NCBI GenBank assembly: GCA_002722455.1
Contig: PBMB01000002.1
Location: 62,001-126,000 of the forward strand
From: Chloroflexota bacterium
GTDB taxonomy: Bacteria; Chloroflexota; Dehalococcoidia; Lucifugimonadales; GCA-2722455
Length of the DNA stretch: 64,000 bases
Direction: 5' to 3'
Positions within the stretch are counted from its first letter, which is position 1. Each line of letters starts with the position of its first letter. Shown here piece after piece: positions 40,533 to 50,024 of this stretch. The notes below the pieces were generated by a model, which saw only the letters and a program-made list of their open reading frames with translations, was not told where the DNA came from and made no database searches. A program made the translations under genes and the position numbers.

Positions 40533-40800
40533 TAATTTGCCTCCTGCAAATAATAATTTTTTTATTTATTTTGTCTTTTTCCATATAATAATTTTTTATA
40601 ACATTCTTGTTTTTTTTTGTTTTACAATTTAAAATTCCATAATAAAGACCTTCATACTTTTGTGATATTTCAATATTTAAAATATCTTTAAAACCTTGTG
40701 GGTAAGGATTTATATTAGTAAGAAATGAAAGATAAAAAACAATGTATAAAACAAAACCAATAACTACGCCAAAAAAAACATTTTTCATATATTTACTCAC
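40525..40800 (-). CDS. Membrane-anchored two-Cys small protein, best candidate cognate immunity
   Basis: N-terminal TM; LNCKTKKN...IIICRRQ; start overlaps 3' end of the rhs ORF by 8 nt. Confidence 0.65.
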   Translation of the reverse strand: MSKYMKNVFFGVVIGFVLYIVFYLSFLTNINPYPQGFKDILNIEISQKYEGLYYGILNCKTKKNKNVIKNYYMEKDKINKKIIICRRQINE

Positions 40801-43800
40801 AACTACAATTTATATATTTATAATATTTTGGTTTTTCAGAACCAACAACAGTACTTTCATACGCTTTATGATCACTAAATCGAACTCCCATAGTAGATGC
40901 AGAAATAGTTTTTTCTTGGTCTACAACTAAACCAATATGACCAGATGAATATTCATCCCCCGATTTGACAATCAAATCTCCAGCACTAGATTCAGATTTT
41001 TTTATTTCTTTAAAATATTTGGAAATATTACTATTGCTTTTATAAAAAGCATTAGCTCCAAAAACTTTATAAGAGTCACGTGACGGCATTTCAAATCCAT
41101 TCTGTCGATATAAATAATCAACAAAGATATTGCATTTATTAATACCAGAAAAATGATGATCAGTGCTGTCATATATATAAGGTCTTATAGTATTTAAAAT
41201 CCCACCATACCTAAAAAAATCCATTCCTTTAAAACCGATTTTATCATACTTTCCCCATCTCCAACTTTCATTTATATTATTTTTCTTTTCTTTAATATAA
41301 TGTTCTTTATAAGCAGATTTTAAAACCTTTTGACCTACATTTTTGCAAGAGCATAATCCTTTGGTATCTATATAGTTTATATGGTTGTTATTTACATAAA
41401 TATATGGATTAGAGCCATCATATAACTTTAATGGATCAATTTGAAGATACCTTTTTAATTTATGAGAATAATCTCTATTATAATTATAATACAACCCTGT
41501 CACCTCGTCTTTATATTGACCTAAATACATAACAAAACTATTGTTTGTGTTGTTTTCAAAGCCATAATCAAAATATTCAATATTTCCATTCATATCCGTA
41601 GTAGCTTTAATTGTGTTTTCTGACGAATAATGATTAAAATATAACTGTCCTTTATAATTATAACCTATAATTTGCCAATTTAAATAGATAAATGATTTAA
41701 ATTCACCATTTATTTCTTCTTCAATCATTTTTCCTTCATTGTCATAGTAAAAATATTTCACAATATCATGAAGTGGATAAACAGCTTTTGCTCTTTCACC
41801 TTTAAGATTGTAACTATATTTAGCAATCAATTGATTGTCTTTGTTAAATACTTCTAATATTTCATTCCTATCTCCATAAACAATAGTCATGTCATCAATT
41901 AAAATCATATTTCCTGATATATCATAATCAGCTAATTCTGAATCTATTTGATTGCTATTCTTCTTATATTTATACTTATCACCAAAGAAAGAAGTTTTTA
42001 TATTGCCATTCTCATCGAATTTTCTTTTATATTCAATTTTGGTTTTTTCTTTTTTATCTTCGATTAACTTTTCTTCTATTTTATTTATTTTTTCTAATTG
42101 ATTCTTTTTGTCATACATAAATCTATAATCAAAAACATTATCTTCATTTGAGTATTTTATGTTTTTGATTCGACCTTTTTCAATAAGAACTTTTTCTTCA
42201 AATAAGCCGTTGTGTTCATTAGTTAAAAGATTTAAATGGTCAAAAGATTTAGAAACTTTAATACCATTACCATATTCAAATGAATGATAGTCATTACCAC
42301 CATTAAAAACAAGATCTTTAATAACAATAGAATCATTAAATGAAATATCGGTAAGAACGTTATTTTCATCAAATATATATTGCACTGTATTGCCAGAAGG
42401 ATAGGTTAATTTATCTTTCTCAGCTTTAAATGTAGATTCTTTTCCATCAAATTTGTTTATTTGCTCATAATAAAGTTTATTATTGTTGATAGTTAATGAG
42501 TCATTGTTTTTTGAAATTTTAAGTTTATTCTTATCAGGATAAGAATAAATAGTGTCAGGTTGTCCTTCTTTTTCTATGCGAATAATCTTCTCACCGTCAT
42601 AATATCTTTTTTCTTTAATTCCATTTCGGTTAATCGTAACAACTGAATCTGTTTTAAGATATTCTTCTTCTCCATATTCTTTTGATTCAAAATAAATACG
42701 ATTTTCTGTTTTTGATTCTTTGTACTTAACTTTATTTGTGGTTGTAATAGTTGTAAGATCTTTGTCGTATTCATATGTAAATATTTTTTTATTTCCGACT
42801 TTTATATAATCAGGTTTATTGTCAGAATTAATAAAGACCTCAGAAGCAACATGATTCATTTTGTATTTATGTAAAATACCATTTTTTTTGTTTTTTTGTG
42901 AATGAAAGTAATCAGCTTCATTTTTAGACTTAACACTTGATACATTGCCATCTTCATATGAAAAAGTCTTATCTTCAATAATTTGGTCTTTATAATATAC
43001 TTTAATCTGTTCAATATTATTATCAGGTTGATAAAAATATTCTTCTTTATAATCGTTATGTAATTTTGTCTTTAAATGATTCCAAGCATCAAAGTTCTGT
43101 GTTATGATCTGAGTTTCTTTTGTTGCTTTGTCATATTCTTTTATTTCTAATTGATTACCTTCAGCATCAAGAGTAAACTCTACTTTAACATTATCGTTTT
43201 CAATAAGTGTATTATATCCTAATGAGTTGAAGTCATAAAAAGTGACATCTTCATTAAAACTAACTTTTTTAGGTTGATTGAATTCATTGTAATTTTCATA
43301 TATAGTTTTTTCTACGAGAGAATCGTCTTCAAATTTTTTATATTCTTTTAAATTGCCGTCTTGATGATATGCATACTCTTCAATCAAACTGTCATTTATA
43401 AATAATTTTTTAATTTGATTCTGTTTATTGAATTCATTTAGAATAGTGCCACTTAGTTCTTCTCCTTTAAATACCTCTATTTTATAAAGAATTAAACCAT
43501 CATAATGATAAACCATTTTATTGTCATTTATAGAGATCGACTTTTCAAGATAATAACCATATTGATTGTTATTTGTATATTCAATAGTAGTAAGCTCTTT
43601 TGTTTTTTTATTTAGAATACTTGTAGGTAAATTGCTTCCATAGCCTTCTTCTTTCAAATATTCATATTTAAAAGAAGTTGTCTCTTTTTTAGACTTTATT
43701 TCATTATCATTCTTTTTATAAAAAACACCATCTTTTATTTCATATTTATTTGTATGATAAGGAGTTTTTACTGTTCTCAATTCTTTGTTGCCTTTTATTT

Positions 43801-45121
43801 GATAATGTATCTTAGTAATATCAAAATCACCATGTCTAGATTCTGTCACTTGTGCAAGATCATTATACTCCCAAGAAGCAAAAGGCTGTCCATTTTTATT
43901 AGTCCTTCCTGACAATAAAAGATCTGTGTACTCATAACTTGTATTATTGCCGTTAATGTCAGAAAAACCATTTAGAAGATATGAATCGAACTCATATTCT
44001 CCACTTTTTACATTATAATCTTCAAAGTGGTAAGTTATTTCTTTTTTATCAGGAGTAGTGATTTTGGTGATTTTATTGTTTTCTCTGTGAATAGTATAAA
44101 ATCCATTTTTTAAGTTTATTTTGGAAACAACGTTATTGGTGTATAAAAAATTAGCTTTTTCTTCATAAAAATCTGAAATAGACTTTAATAAACCATTTTT
44201 ATTAAACTTATAAATCATGTCTTTTAAAATAACGATATATTCACTATCTTTATTGATAAATAAAGATCTTGGAAATGATTTTATTTGTTGATTTTCAATT
44301 TTATAAGTTTCGCCACCTTGAATTAAAGAAAATACGTTATTTTTGTCTTTTTCAATTTTTGTTTCAAAATTAAATGCCCAACCAGCTCCGATACCAGTAT
44401 TAACATACCTTAGTTTAGACTGATAAACACGAACAATTGGAAAGTCAGGATGTGGATAATCAACACTTGTTTCTATTTTATTACCAGTAATGACATCGCA
44501 AGGGTTTCCTTCACAAGTAAGAAAATCTTCGGGGAAAACTTTTGAAAGAGAAGCGTCTATTTTTCTATTTCGCTCAATTTTAACAACATAATCCTTGATT
44601 ATCGGTTTTATTGCCATTTTCTTTATTTTAATACGGTTTGGTTTTCCATTTTTATTTTTTTTACATTTCTGAATTGAAAAATATGCAAATTTTTCATCAA
44701 AAGAATCAACTTTAATAGAAGAAGATTCCTCACCTCTACATTCTTTTTCATTTGCATAAACGAGTTCTCTTTGAGAAAGACCTTCTTTTTTAATTAAATT
44801 TTCTCCAGAAACGATACTTCGAGAGACACAAGTTCTTATACCACCGCCTAATGCAGCAGCACACAAATGAAAGCTATTTGAACTAGAATATTTGTAATAT
44901 TTTCCACTTTTTGACCATTCACCTTTCATTTCATTTTTTTTATCGGTAGGACGATACTTGGATAGTATTTCTTCATTAGTCATATCTGAGTAAACAGGTA
45001 TAACAATTTTACTTTCTTTATTTCCTTGTTCGAAGGTGGTGACAGTAGCAACTAACTCTTTGGCGGTTATGTTTTGCGAAATTAGTATCATCAATGTAAA
45101 AAAAACAGTTCTAAAAAACAT
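40793..45121 (-). CDS. Sec-signal Rhs/YD-repeat protein with C-terminal NlpC/P60-like peptidase domain
   Basis: Signal peptide MFFRTVFFTLMILISQNITAKE; DUF6531-like NPCDVITGNKIETSVDYPHPDFPIVRVYQS; Rhs core VTGLYYNYNRDYSHKLKRYLQIDPLKLYDGSNPYIYVNNNHINYIDTKGL; C-terminal NKCNIFVDYLYR...AGDLIVKSG...SGHIGLVVD. Confidence 0.85.
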   Translation of the reverse strand: MFFRTVFFTLMILISQNITAKELVATVTTFEQGNKESKIVIPVYSDMTNEEILSKYRPTDKKNEMKGEWSKSGKYYKYSSSNSFHLCAAALGGGIRTCVSRSIVSGENLIKKEGLSQRELVYANEKECRGEESSSIKVDSFDEKFAYFSIQKCKKNKNGKPNRIKIKKMAIKPIIKDYVVKIERNRKIDASLSKVFPEDFLTCEGNPCDVITGNKIETSVDYPHPDFPIVRVYQSKLRYVNTGIGAGWAFNFETKIEKDKNNVFSLIQGGETYKIENQQIKSFPRSLFINKDSEYIVILKDMIYKFNKNGLLKSISDFYEEKANFLYTNNVVSKINLKNGFYTIHRENNKITKITTPDKKEITYHFEDYNVKSGEYEFDSYLLNGFSDINGNNTSYEYTDLLLSGRTNKNGQPFASWEYNDLAQVTESRHGDFDITKIHYQIKGNKELRTVKTPYHTNKYEIKDGVFYKKNDNEIKSKKETTSFKYEYLKEEGYGSNLPTSILNKKTKELTTIEYTNNNQYGYYLEKSISINDNKMVYHYDGLILYKIEVFKGEELSGTILNEFNKQNQIKKLFINDSLIEEYAYHQDGNLKEYKKFEDDSLVEKTIYENYNEFNQPKKVSFNEDVTFYDFNSLGYNTLIENDNVKVEFTLDAEGNQLEIKEYDKATKETQIITQNFDAWNHLKTKLHNDYKEEYFYQPDNNIEQIKVYYKDQIIEDKTFSYEDGNVSSVKSKNEADYFHSQKNKKNGILHKYKMNHVASEVFINSDNKPDYIKVGNKKIFTYEYDKDLTTITTTNKVKYKESKTENRIYFESKEYGEEEYLKTDSVVTINRNGIKEKRYYDGEKIIRIEKEGQPDTIYSYPDKNKLKISKNNDSLTINNNKLYYEQINKFDGKESTFKAEKDKLTYPSGNTVQYIFDENNVLTDISFNDSIVIKDLVFNGGNDYHSFEYGNGIKVSKSFDHLNLLTNEHNGLFEEKVLIEKGRIKNIKYSNEDNVFDYRFMYDKKNQLEKINKIEEKLIEDKKEKTKIEYKRKFDENGNIKTSFFGDKYKYKKNSNQIDSELADYDISGNMILIDDMTIVYGDRNEILEVFNKDNQLIAKYSYNLKGERAKAVYPLHDIVKYFYYDNEGKMIEEEINGEFKSFIYLNWQIIGYNYKGQLYFNHYSSENTIKATTDMNGNIEYFDYGFENNTNNSFVMYLGQYKDEVTGLYYNYNRDYSHKLKRYLQIDPLKLYDGSNPYIYVNNNHINYIDTKGLCSCKNVGQKVLKSAYKEHYIKEKKNNINESWRWGKYDKIGFKGMDFFRYGGILNTIRPYIYDSTDHHFSGINKCNIFVDYLYRQNGFEMPSRDSYKVFGANAFYKSNSNISKYFKEIKKSESSAGDLIVKSGDEYSSGHIGLVVDQEKTISASTMGVRFSDHKAYESTVVGSEKPKYYKYINCSCE

Positions 45122-45216
45122 ATTATCCCTCTATATCCAAATATCGGGAGAAAGTAACATATACAAAATAATAAATCAATTGTTTTATGTGTTTTTCATA
45201 TAATTACATTAATTTT

Positions 45217-45642
45217 CTAATCAATAAATTCTTGTGCATAAAAAAACCCGTCTCCTGAGAAATAAACAGGGAGTCCTCTTAAATGATCATACTTTTTATT
45301 TTTAAATTGTCCTTTGTAGTATATAAAATCTTCATTGTTGTAATAATCTAAAACATAAATAAAAACACATTTTTCTTCAAATATATTTTCATTAAAAAGG
45401 TGAAATCTAGTGTCAGGGAAGAATAAAACTTTTTCACAATTACTATCACCATATGTTTTAAAATCATACAATATTTCTTTCTGAGTGAATTTTTTATATT
45501 TCTTATATAAAATATTACTTTCAAGGTAGAGGTCTTGGAGATAATAATAATTTTTGAGACCACTATCCAAATGTGGATTGTTAATTTTTAACAAAGAAAT
45601 AAAAAATATAACAATCAAAATGTTTCTTATATTTAATCCCAT
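45217..45642 (-). CDS. Membrane-anchored two-Cys module protein, putative immunity
   Basis: N-terminal hydrophobic anchor; GDSNCEKVLFF...FEEKCVFIYVLDYY. Confidence 0.65.
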   Translation of the reverse strand: MGLNIRNILIVIFFISLLKINNPHLDSGLKNYYYLQDLYLESNILYKKYKKFTQKEILYDFKTYGDSNCEKVLFFPDTRFHLFNENIFEEKCVFIYVLDYYNNEDFIYYKGQFKNKKYDHLRGLPVYFSGDGFFYAQEFID

Positions 45643-46337
45643 TCTTCCTCCTCATAAGATTTTTTTTCATTATAAAAAACATAATAGTTTTTAGTTTTTG
45701 ATAAAGAATTTATGTTTATATAACGATATCTAGTCAAATCAAATATGAATTGATTGGCAAATGCTTTGTTATCATTAAAATAAACAATATTAAAACCTTT
45801 ATTATCAAAAAAATCCATATCTAAGAATATTTTTTCAAAATATAACTCTTTTACAAGATTATCTTTATCTTTTTTATTTATTACAATAACATTGATGTTA
45901 ATACACTTTTCGTTTTTATATAAATCATTTAAGTTGTCATAAATATTGTCTATATTTGAGATAAAGACTAAAAAATTTTCACAATCAATATCTTTTTTAT
46001 TTTGCAAAGAATAATAATCTAAGCTTTCATCAAGTGGTAATGTTTTATCAGATAAGTTTTTATCATTAAAATTGAATATTTGAATAACTTCATCGTTTTT
46101 TGTTAAAAACCTTGATCTTGGAGTAGAAACACTATCAACGAGGTCAATTAATACAAAACAGAAACAGGCAAAAATAAGTAAGTAATGTGATTTCTTTTTG
46201 TTCTCAGTTGATAAGTCAATTTTTGAATAAAGAATAAATGGACTAAAAACAAGAAACAAAAAAGGCTCTTGTAAATATAAAGACAACCATAATAGTAACA
46301 TAAAATAAGTAGCTTTTAATTTTTCAATTGTATTCAT
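45633..46337 (-). CDS. Membrane-anchored two-Cys module protein, putative immunity
   Basis: TM segments; KDIDCENFLVFI...KNEKCININVIVIN; overlaps next gene by 10 nt. Confidence 0.65.
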   Translation of the reverse strand: MNTIEKLKATYFMLLLWLSLYLQEPFLFLVFSPFILYSKIDLSTENKKKSHYLLIFACFCFVLIDLVDSVSTPRSRFLTKNDEVIQIFNFNDKNLSDKTLPLDESLDYYSLQNKKDIDCENFLVFISNIDNIYDNLNDLYKNEKCININVIVINKKDKDNLVKELYFEKIFLDMDFFDNKGFNIVYFNDNKAFANQFIFDLTRYRYININSLSKTKNYYVFYNEKKSYEEEEWD

Positions 46338-46351
46338 TTAAACTTTCCTTG

Positions 46352-46567
46352 TTATTTTTCACTTATATGTTCGTTCTTTTTAATCGTATATAGGACTTCA
46401 TGTTTTGTTAAATCAATTTCTTCACTTGCAATTTTTTTAATTACCATTTCCTCTAATACAGAACCACCAAACAAAGTAATGAAAGCAAGAGGAATACAAG
46501 CCAAACACTTTAAATAAAAAAATCCTACCTGATGTTCTTTATATATCGCTGTTATCTTTTTGAACAT
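46352..46567 (-). CDS. Hypothetical small membrane protein
   Basis: 71-aa ORF overlapping 46552-46827. Confidence 0.5.
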   Translation of the reverse strand: MFKKITAIYKEHQVGFFYLKCLACIPLAFITLFGGSVLEEMVIKKIASEEIDLTKHEVLYTIKKNEHISEK

Positions 46568-46827
46568 GTAAATACCTCCTTGTTTTTTAAATATGAATAA
46601 TATTCAATAGTTTCTGTCTTATAGAAAAGATTAAGTTCCTCTTTTATATTATTACAATAATGGTTTTCAATTTCTTTTGGTTGATTAATTACAGATAAAA
46701 TATAAGAGTGTTCTTCGTTCTCAAATAGTCGAGAAAGATTATTTCCAAATTTAAAATTGCTAAGTGGATCAAAATAGAAAAAACCAAAAGAAAAAAGTAT
46801 AAAAAGTGAGAAGTTTTTTTTGCTCAT
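46552..46827 (-). CDS. Membrane-anchored two-Cys small protein
   Basis: N-terminal TM; NHYCNNIK...EVFTCSKR. Confidence 0.6.
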   Translation of the reverse strand: MSKKNFSLFILFSFGFFYFDPLSNFKFGNNLSRLFENEEHSYILSVINQPKEIENHYCNNIKEELNLFYKTETIEYYSYLKNKEVFTCSKR

Positions 46828-47090
46828 AAAACGTCTCCTTTACATAAGATGACTTTATTATTGTATTCACCTAAAAAGAACCCCTCTTTAAATTCCTTTC
46901 TGTATTTAGTTTGCTTACAATGTCTTATATCTTTTTCAACATAATAAGTTCTATGTACTTGAAGTTCTTTTGAAGCTTTTTCGACAAGGTATTCTGTATT
47001 CGTGTTTTTATAGAGAAGAAATAGAGCTGAAAAAACAGAATAAAAGAAAGCTGCATTTATAAAACATTTAATCACATCGTTTTTATTCAA
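46824..47090 (-). CDS. Membrane-anchored two-Cys small protein
   Basis: N-terminal TM; RHCKQT...VILCKGD; 4-nt overlap with downstream gene. Confidence 0.6.
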   Translation of the reverse strand: MNKNDVIKCFINAAFFYSVFSALFLLYKNTNTEYLVEKASKELQVHRTYYVEKDIRHCKQTKYRKEFKEGFFLGEYNNKVILCKGDVL

Positions 47091-47145
47091 AATAAACTCC
47101 TAAGAAACAAAGTAAAAAGAAGTTTTTCTGAATAATTATTTTAGT

Positions 47146-47313
47146 TTATTTTTTATCGCCAAAGCCCTTTATACTTTTTTTAATATATTTAAATATAAAC
47201 ATAACACATAAAACTGCCAAAACAATAGCAATAGCATAAAGCCAATGTTCTGCTTTTGAATTTAAAAGACTATCTATCATAATCTCTGTATCTCTGTTTT
47301 TAAGATGATCCAT
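47146..47313 (-). CDS. Possible 55-aa tail-anchored protein
   Basis: MDHLKNRDTEIMIDSLLNSKAEHWLYAIAIVLAVLCVMFIFKYIKKSIKGFGDKK; below ORF-track cutoff. Confidence 0.5.
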   Translation of the reverse strand: MDHLKNRDTEIMIDSLLNSKAEHWLYAIAIVLAVLCVMFIFKYIKKSIKGFGDKK

Positions 47314-47324
47314 TTTATTACCTT

Positions 47325-47618
47325 TTATTTTTGATTATAAAATATTTTAATATAACCGTCTTGATTTTCTTCTTTGTTCTTGTCTAGATAACAACCAATA
47401 GTAGATTTGATTTCATTAAAAGGAATGTAGGCTAATGATTTATTATCATTAAAATATTCTTTATTCGTTTTTTCTTGAATATTGTAGCAAAGAACTGAAT
47501 AATGAGAAACAAATGACTTTGCTTTTTCTAAAATATAAACTTCATTACCTTCAATAGTTCCTTTTGAAAATAAAGCTTTCTCAGTTCTAAATAAGCTATC
47601 AGTGTCTTTCTTGGGCAA
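47325..47618 (-). CDS. Hypothetical small two-Cys protein (non-ATG start)
   Basis: SVLCYNIQ...IGCYLDKN; likely coupled to upstream gene. Confidence 0.5.
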   Translation of the reverse strand: MPKKDTDSLFRTEKALFSKGTIEGNEVYILEKAKSFVSHYSVLCYNIQEKTNKEYFNDNKSLAYIPFNEIKSTIGCYLDKNKEENQDGYIKIFYNQK

Positions 47619-47632
47619 AGCAACTAATTCTT

Positions 47633-47869
47633 CTATATTTTTTCCAATAATAAGTATTTTTGTTCATTAGAATCTTTGATCATTGACATAAGAGAGCCAA
47701 TCATTAATACGGGAATACCGATAATAGCAGCAAAAGTAATTAGTGTATCCATAAACCCACGAGCGGAAGGGGTATTTTTTGGATCGGCTTTTATGTTTGT
47801 CTTCGTATTGAAATTTGATAACGCTTCTTTATTTTCTTGAATAGACTCTTTTAAATTCTTATCTGACAT
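47633..47869 (-). CDS. Small tail-anchored protein
   Basis: MSDKNLKESIQENKEALSNFNTKTN resembles N-terminus of the 52301-52501 protein; C-terminal TM. Confidence 0.6.
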   Translation of the reverse strand: MSDKNLKESIQENKEALSNFNTKTNIKADPKNTPSARGFMDTLITFAAIIGIPVLMIGSLMSMIKDSNEQKYLLLEKI

Positions 47870-48034
47870 ATTTATTCCTTTTTTTATTAAAGAAAGAAAT
47901 TATCATCGGGTTATTTAAAAGTAAAGAAATAAATAAAATATAAACAAATTATTAATATTTTTTTAGAAAAATTTTGTTGTTGTTGAAGTTGTTTTTAAGT
48001 ATAATAATCTTTTATATTTAAAGGTATTTAAGAG

Positions 48035-48427
48035 ATGAAAAAATATTACAGACTGATCGAAAGTGATTCAAACAATGAAGGTAGACAATTTCATATGTTT
48101 ATTGAAATGCCAGAAACAAAAGAAGAAATCAAGTTGTTTGACTCATTTAAAGGATTGGTAGATAAGTTATCTTACTTAAACTATGAAGAAGAATATGGAG
48201 AGGAAGAAATTGATAAAAGTAGATTTAATTTCGCCTTAAATCCAGAAACAGATCAGTTAATGATATTTGAAAGCTATATCGCAGATATATTAATAGAAGA
48301 TCAAGAGTATTCAAATAATGTGCATTCAAAAAACAAAATAGATAATCTGATTCTTAATTTCAAAGAAACAAACATTCAAGAGATTCAATCAGCTATGGAA
48401 TGTGGAATTTTTTTAGATCATGCTTAA
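48035..48427 (+). CDS. Hypothetical acidic protein
   Basis: ORF overlapping rhombosortase-like gene by 8 nt. Confidence 0.65.
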   Translation: MKKYYRLIESDSNNEGRQFHMFIEMPETKEEIKLFDSFKGLVDKLSYLNYEEEYGEEEIDKSRFNFALNPETDQLMIFESYIADILIEDQEYSNNVHSKNKIDNLILNFKETNIQEIQSAMECGIFLDHA

Positions 48428-48971
48428 AAAAAACAAAACATTAATATTTATAATATTGCTATCAATTTTAGGACAAATACCTGTCGTAAAAGAATGGTTT
48501 ATTTGGGATTTGAATCTAATCAAATCAGGAGAAGTGTGGAGAATTGTAACTTCAACATTCACACATACAAATCTAAATCATTTAGTAATGAACCTAACTG
48601 CAGTTGTTTTATGTTTCGCTGCATTTGGTAAAGAGAAGGCAAATATAGGATTTGTATTATACAGTTCTTTTTTAGTAGGCATAGTATTGTGCTTTCTTCC
48701 AGAATATAAAGATATGACCTATGCAGGTTTATCTGGAATGATACATGGGCTTGTTGTTGTTATGGCTTCAAATTTAAAGAAGCCGTGGTTTATTTTAACA
48801 ACATTCTTGATTGTTCTAAAAGTCATCTTTGATACAATTTATGGCTCCCCAACGTCTTCGGAATTGATTAATGCAAAGGTAGCTTATGAAAGTCATATAA
48901 TAGGTCTAATATCAGGTCTTTCTTATTTATTAGTGTTTAATACAAAAGAGAAGAAAATGTCTTTAAAATAA
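48420..48971 (+). CDS. Rhomboid-family intramembrane protease, rhombosortase-like
   Basis: GEVWRIVTSTFTHTNLNHLVMNL; YAGLSGMIHGL; ESHIIGLISGL. Confidence 0.8.
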   Translation: MLKKNKTLIFIILLSILGQIPVVKEWFIWDLNLIKSGEVWRIVTSTFTHTNLNHLVMNLTAVVLCFAAFGKEKANIGFVLYSSFLVGIVLCFLPEYKDMTYAGLSGMIHGLVVVMASNLKKPWFILTTFLIVLKVIFDTIYGSPTSSELINAKVAYESHIIGLISGLSYLLVFNTKEKKMSLK

Positions 48972-49046
48972 TAAGTAAAGCTATTTTAAATTGACATATT
49001 AAAGAAAAAACTTTAATATCAATTTTTATTTATTGAGGAAAAATAA

Positions 49047-50024
49047 TTGGAAAATCTAAAAGAAGAAAAAGAAAACATCCTTTATGTTTTTAATAAAATA
49101 TGTAGTCTAAAAAAAATAGAGCCACACAATCCAGCAGAATCAGAGATTGAAAATGTTATGAATCTTAAAATAGATACATATCTGGAAGAAGAAAAGAACC
49201 ACGATGAAAAAGTAGATTTCATTTCAAGATTACTGAATATAAAAATAAAATCGAAAAATTCAAGTGACACAAAATTATTAAAATCAAAATCACAACCTAG
49301 TAAAAACTTCTTTTACAATGATGCTTCTGATATGATCGTTACTCACCTTTTAAAAAATAAAAAATTATTAGTTCCTTTTTTTGAAGATAACTTGGATTTG
49401 TTTTATGAATTAGTAATGACTTCAACAATGAATATATTTAATTATCGTCCGAAAATAGGAAACATTAAAAACAAAGAAAAATTAATGCAAAAAAGTTATG
49501 AAAAAGTATTTGAAAAAGCACTAAATAAAAAGAAAGAGATAGATATAAACGAAGAAAAAGTAATAGGTTCTTTTTTCATACTAAATGTAAAAAAGCATAA
49601 AATATATGAAACTTTCTTAAATAAGACAAAAAACAAAGAAGAAACAAGAAAACAAATAAAAGAACTATTCTTTACAGCGACAGACAATGAGTATAATTGG
49701 CTGAGAGAAGAAAAAGAAAATGATATGGATGTAAAAGAAAAGTTGTTTTACTATCTTTTTGCAATACCATTTTCCATAATAGTGCTTCCTATGTTATTAC
49801 TTTATACAATAAAATATTTAGTAGATTCAGAACTGGCTAAAAGAGAGTCAGAGAGAGTGACAGAGACAGAAATAGACTATTACAATTACTTATTAAAAGT
49901 AGACGGTTCTGATATATCCTTGCTTCCTTCCCTATTAGAGCACAGAATAAAAAACCCTTCTGCTTTTTGTGAAGAAGGGTGTTTGTTGGAACCAGATTTG
50001 TTTGAATTAGTTTACAAAATTTAA
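49047..50024 (+). CDS. Hypothetical protein, family M1 (copy 1 of duplicated module)
   Basis: TTG start with SD gagg; C-terminal IDYYNYLLKVDGSD...LLEHRIKNPSAFCEEGCLLEPDLFELVYKI. Confidence 0.7.
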   Translation: MENLKEEKENILYVFNKICSLKKIEPHNPAESEIENVMNLKIDTYLEEEKNHDEKVDFISRLLNIKIKSKNSSDTKLLKSKSQPSKNFFYNDASDMIVTHLLKNKKLLVPFFEDNLDLFYELVMTSTMNIFNYRPKIGNIKNKEKLMQKSYEKVFEKALNKKKEIDINEEKVIGSFFILNVKKHKIYETFLNKTKNKEETRKQIKELFFTATDNEYNWLREEKENDMDVKEKLFYYLFAIPFSIIVLPMLLLYTIKYLVDSELAKRESERVTETEIDYYNYLLKVDGSDISLLPSLLEHRIKNPSAFCEEGCLLEPDLFELVYKI

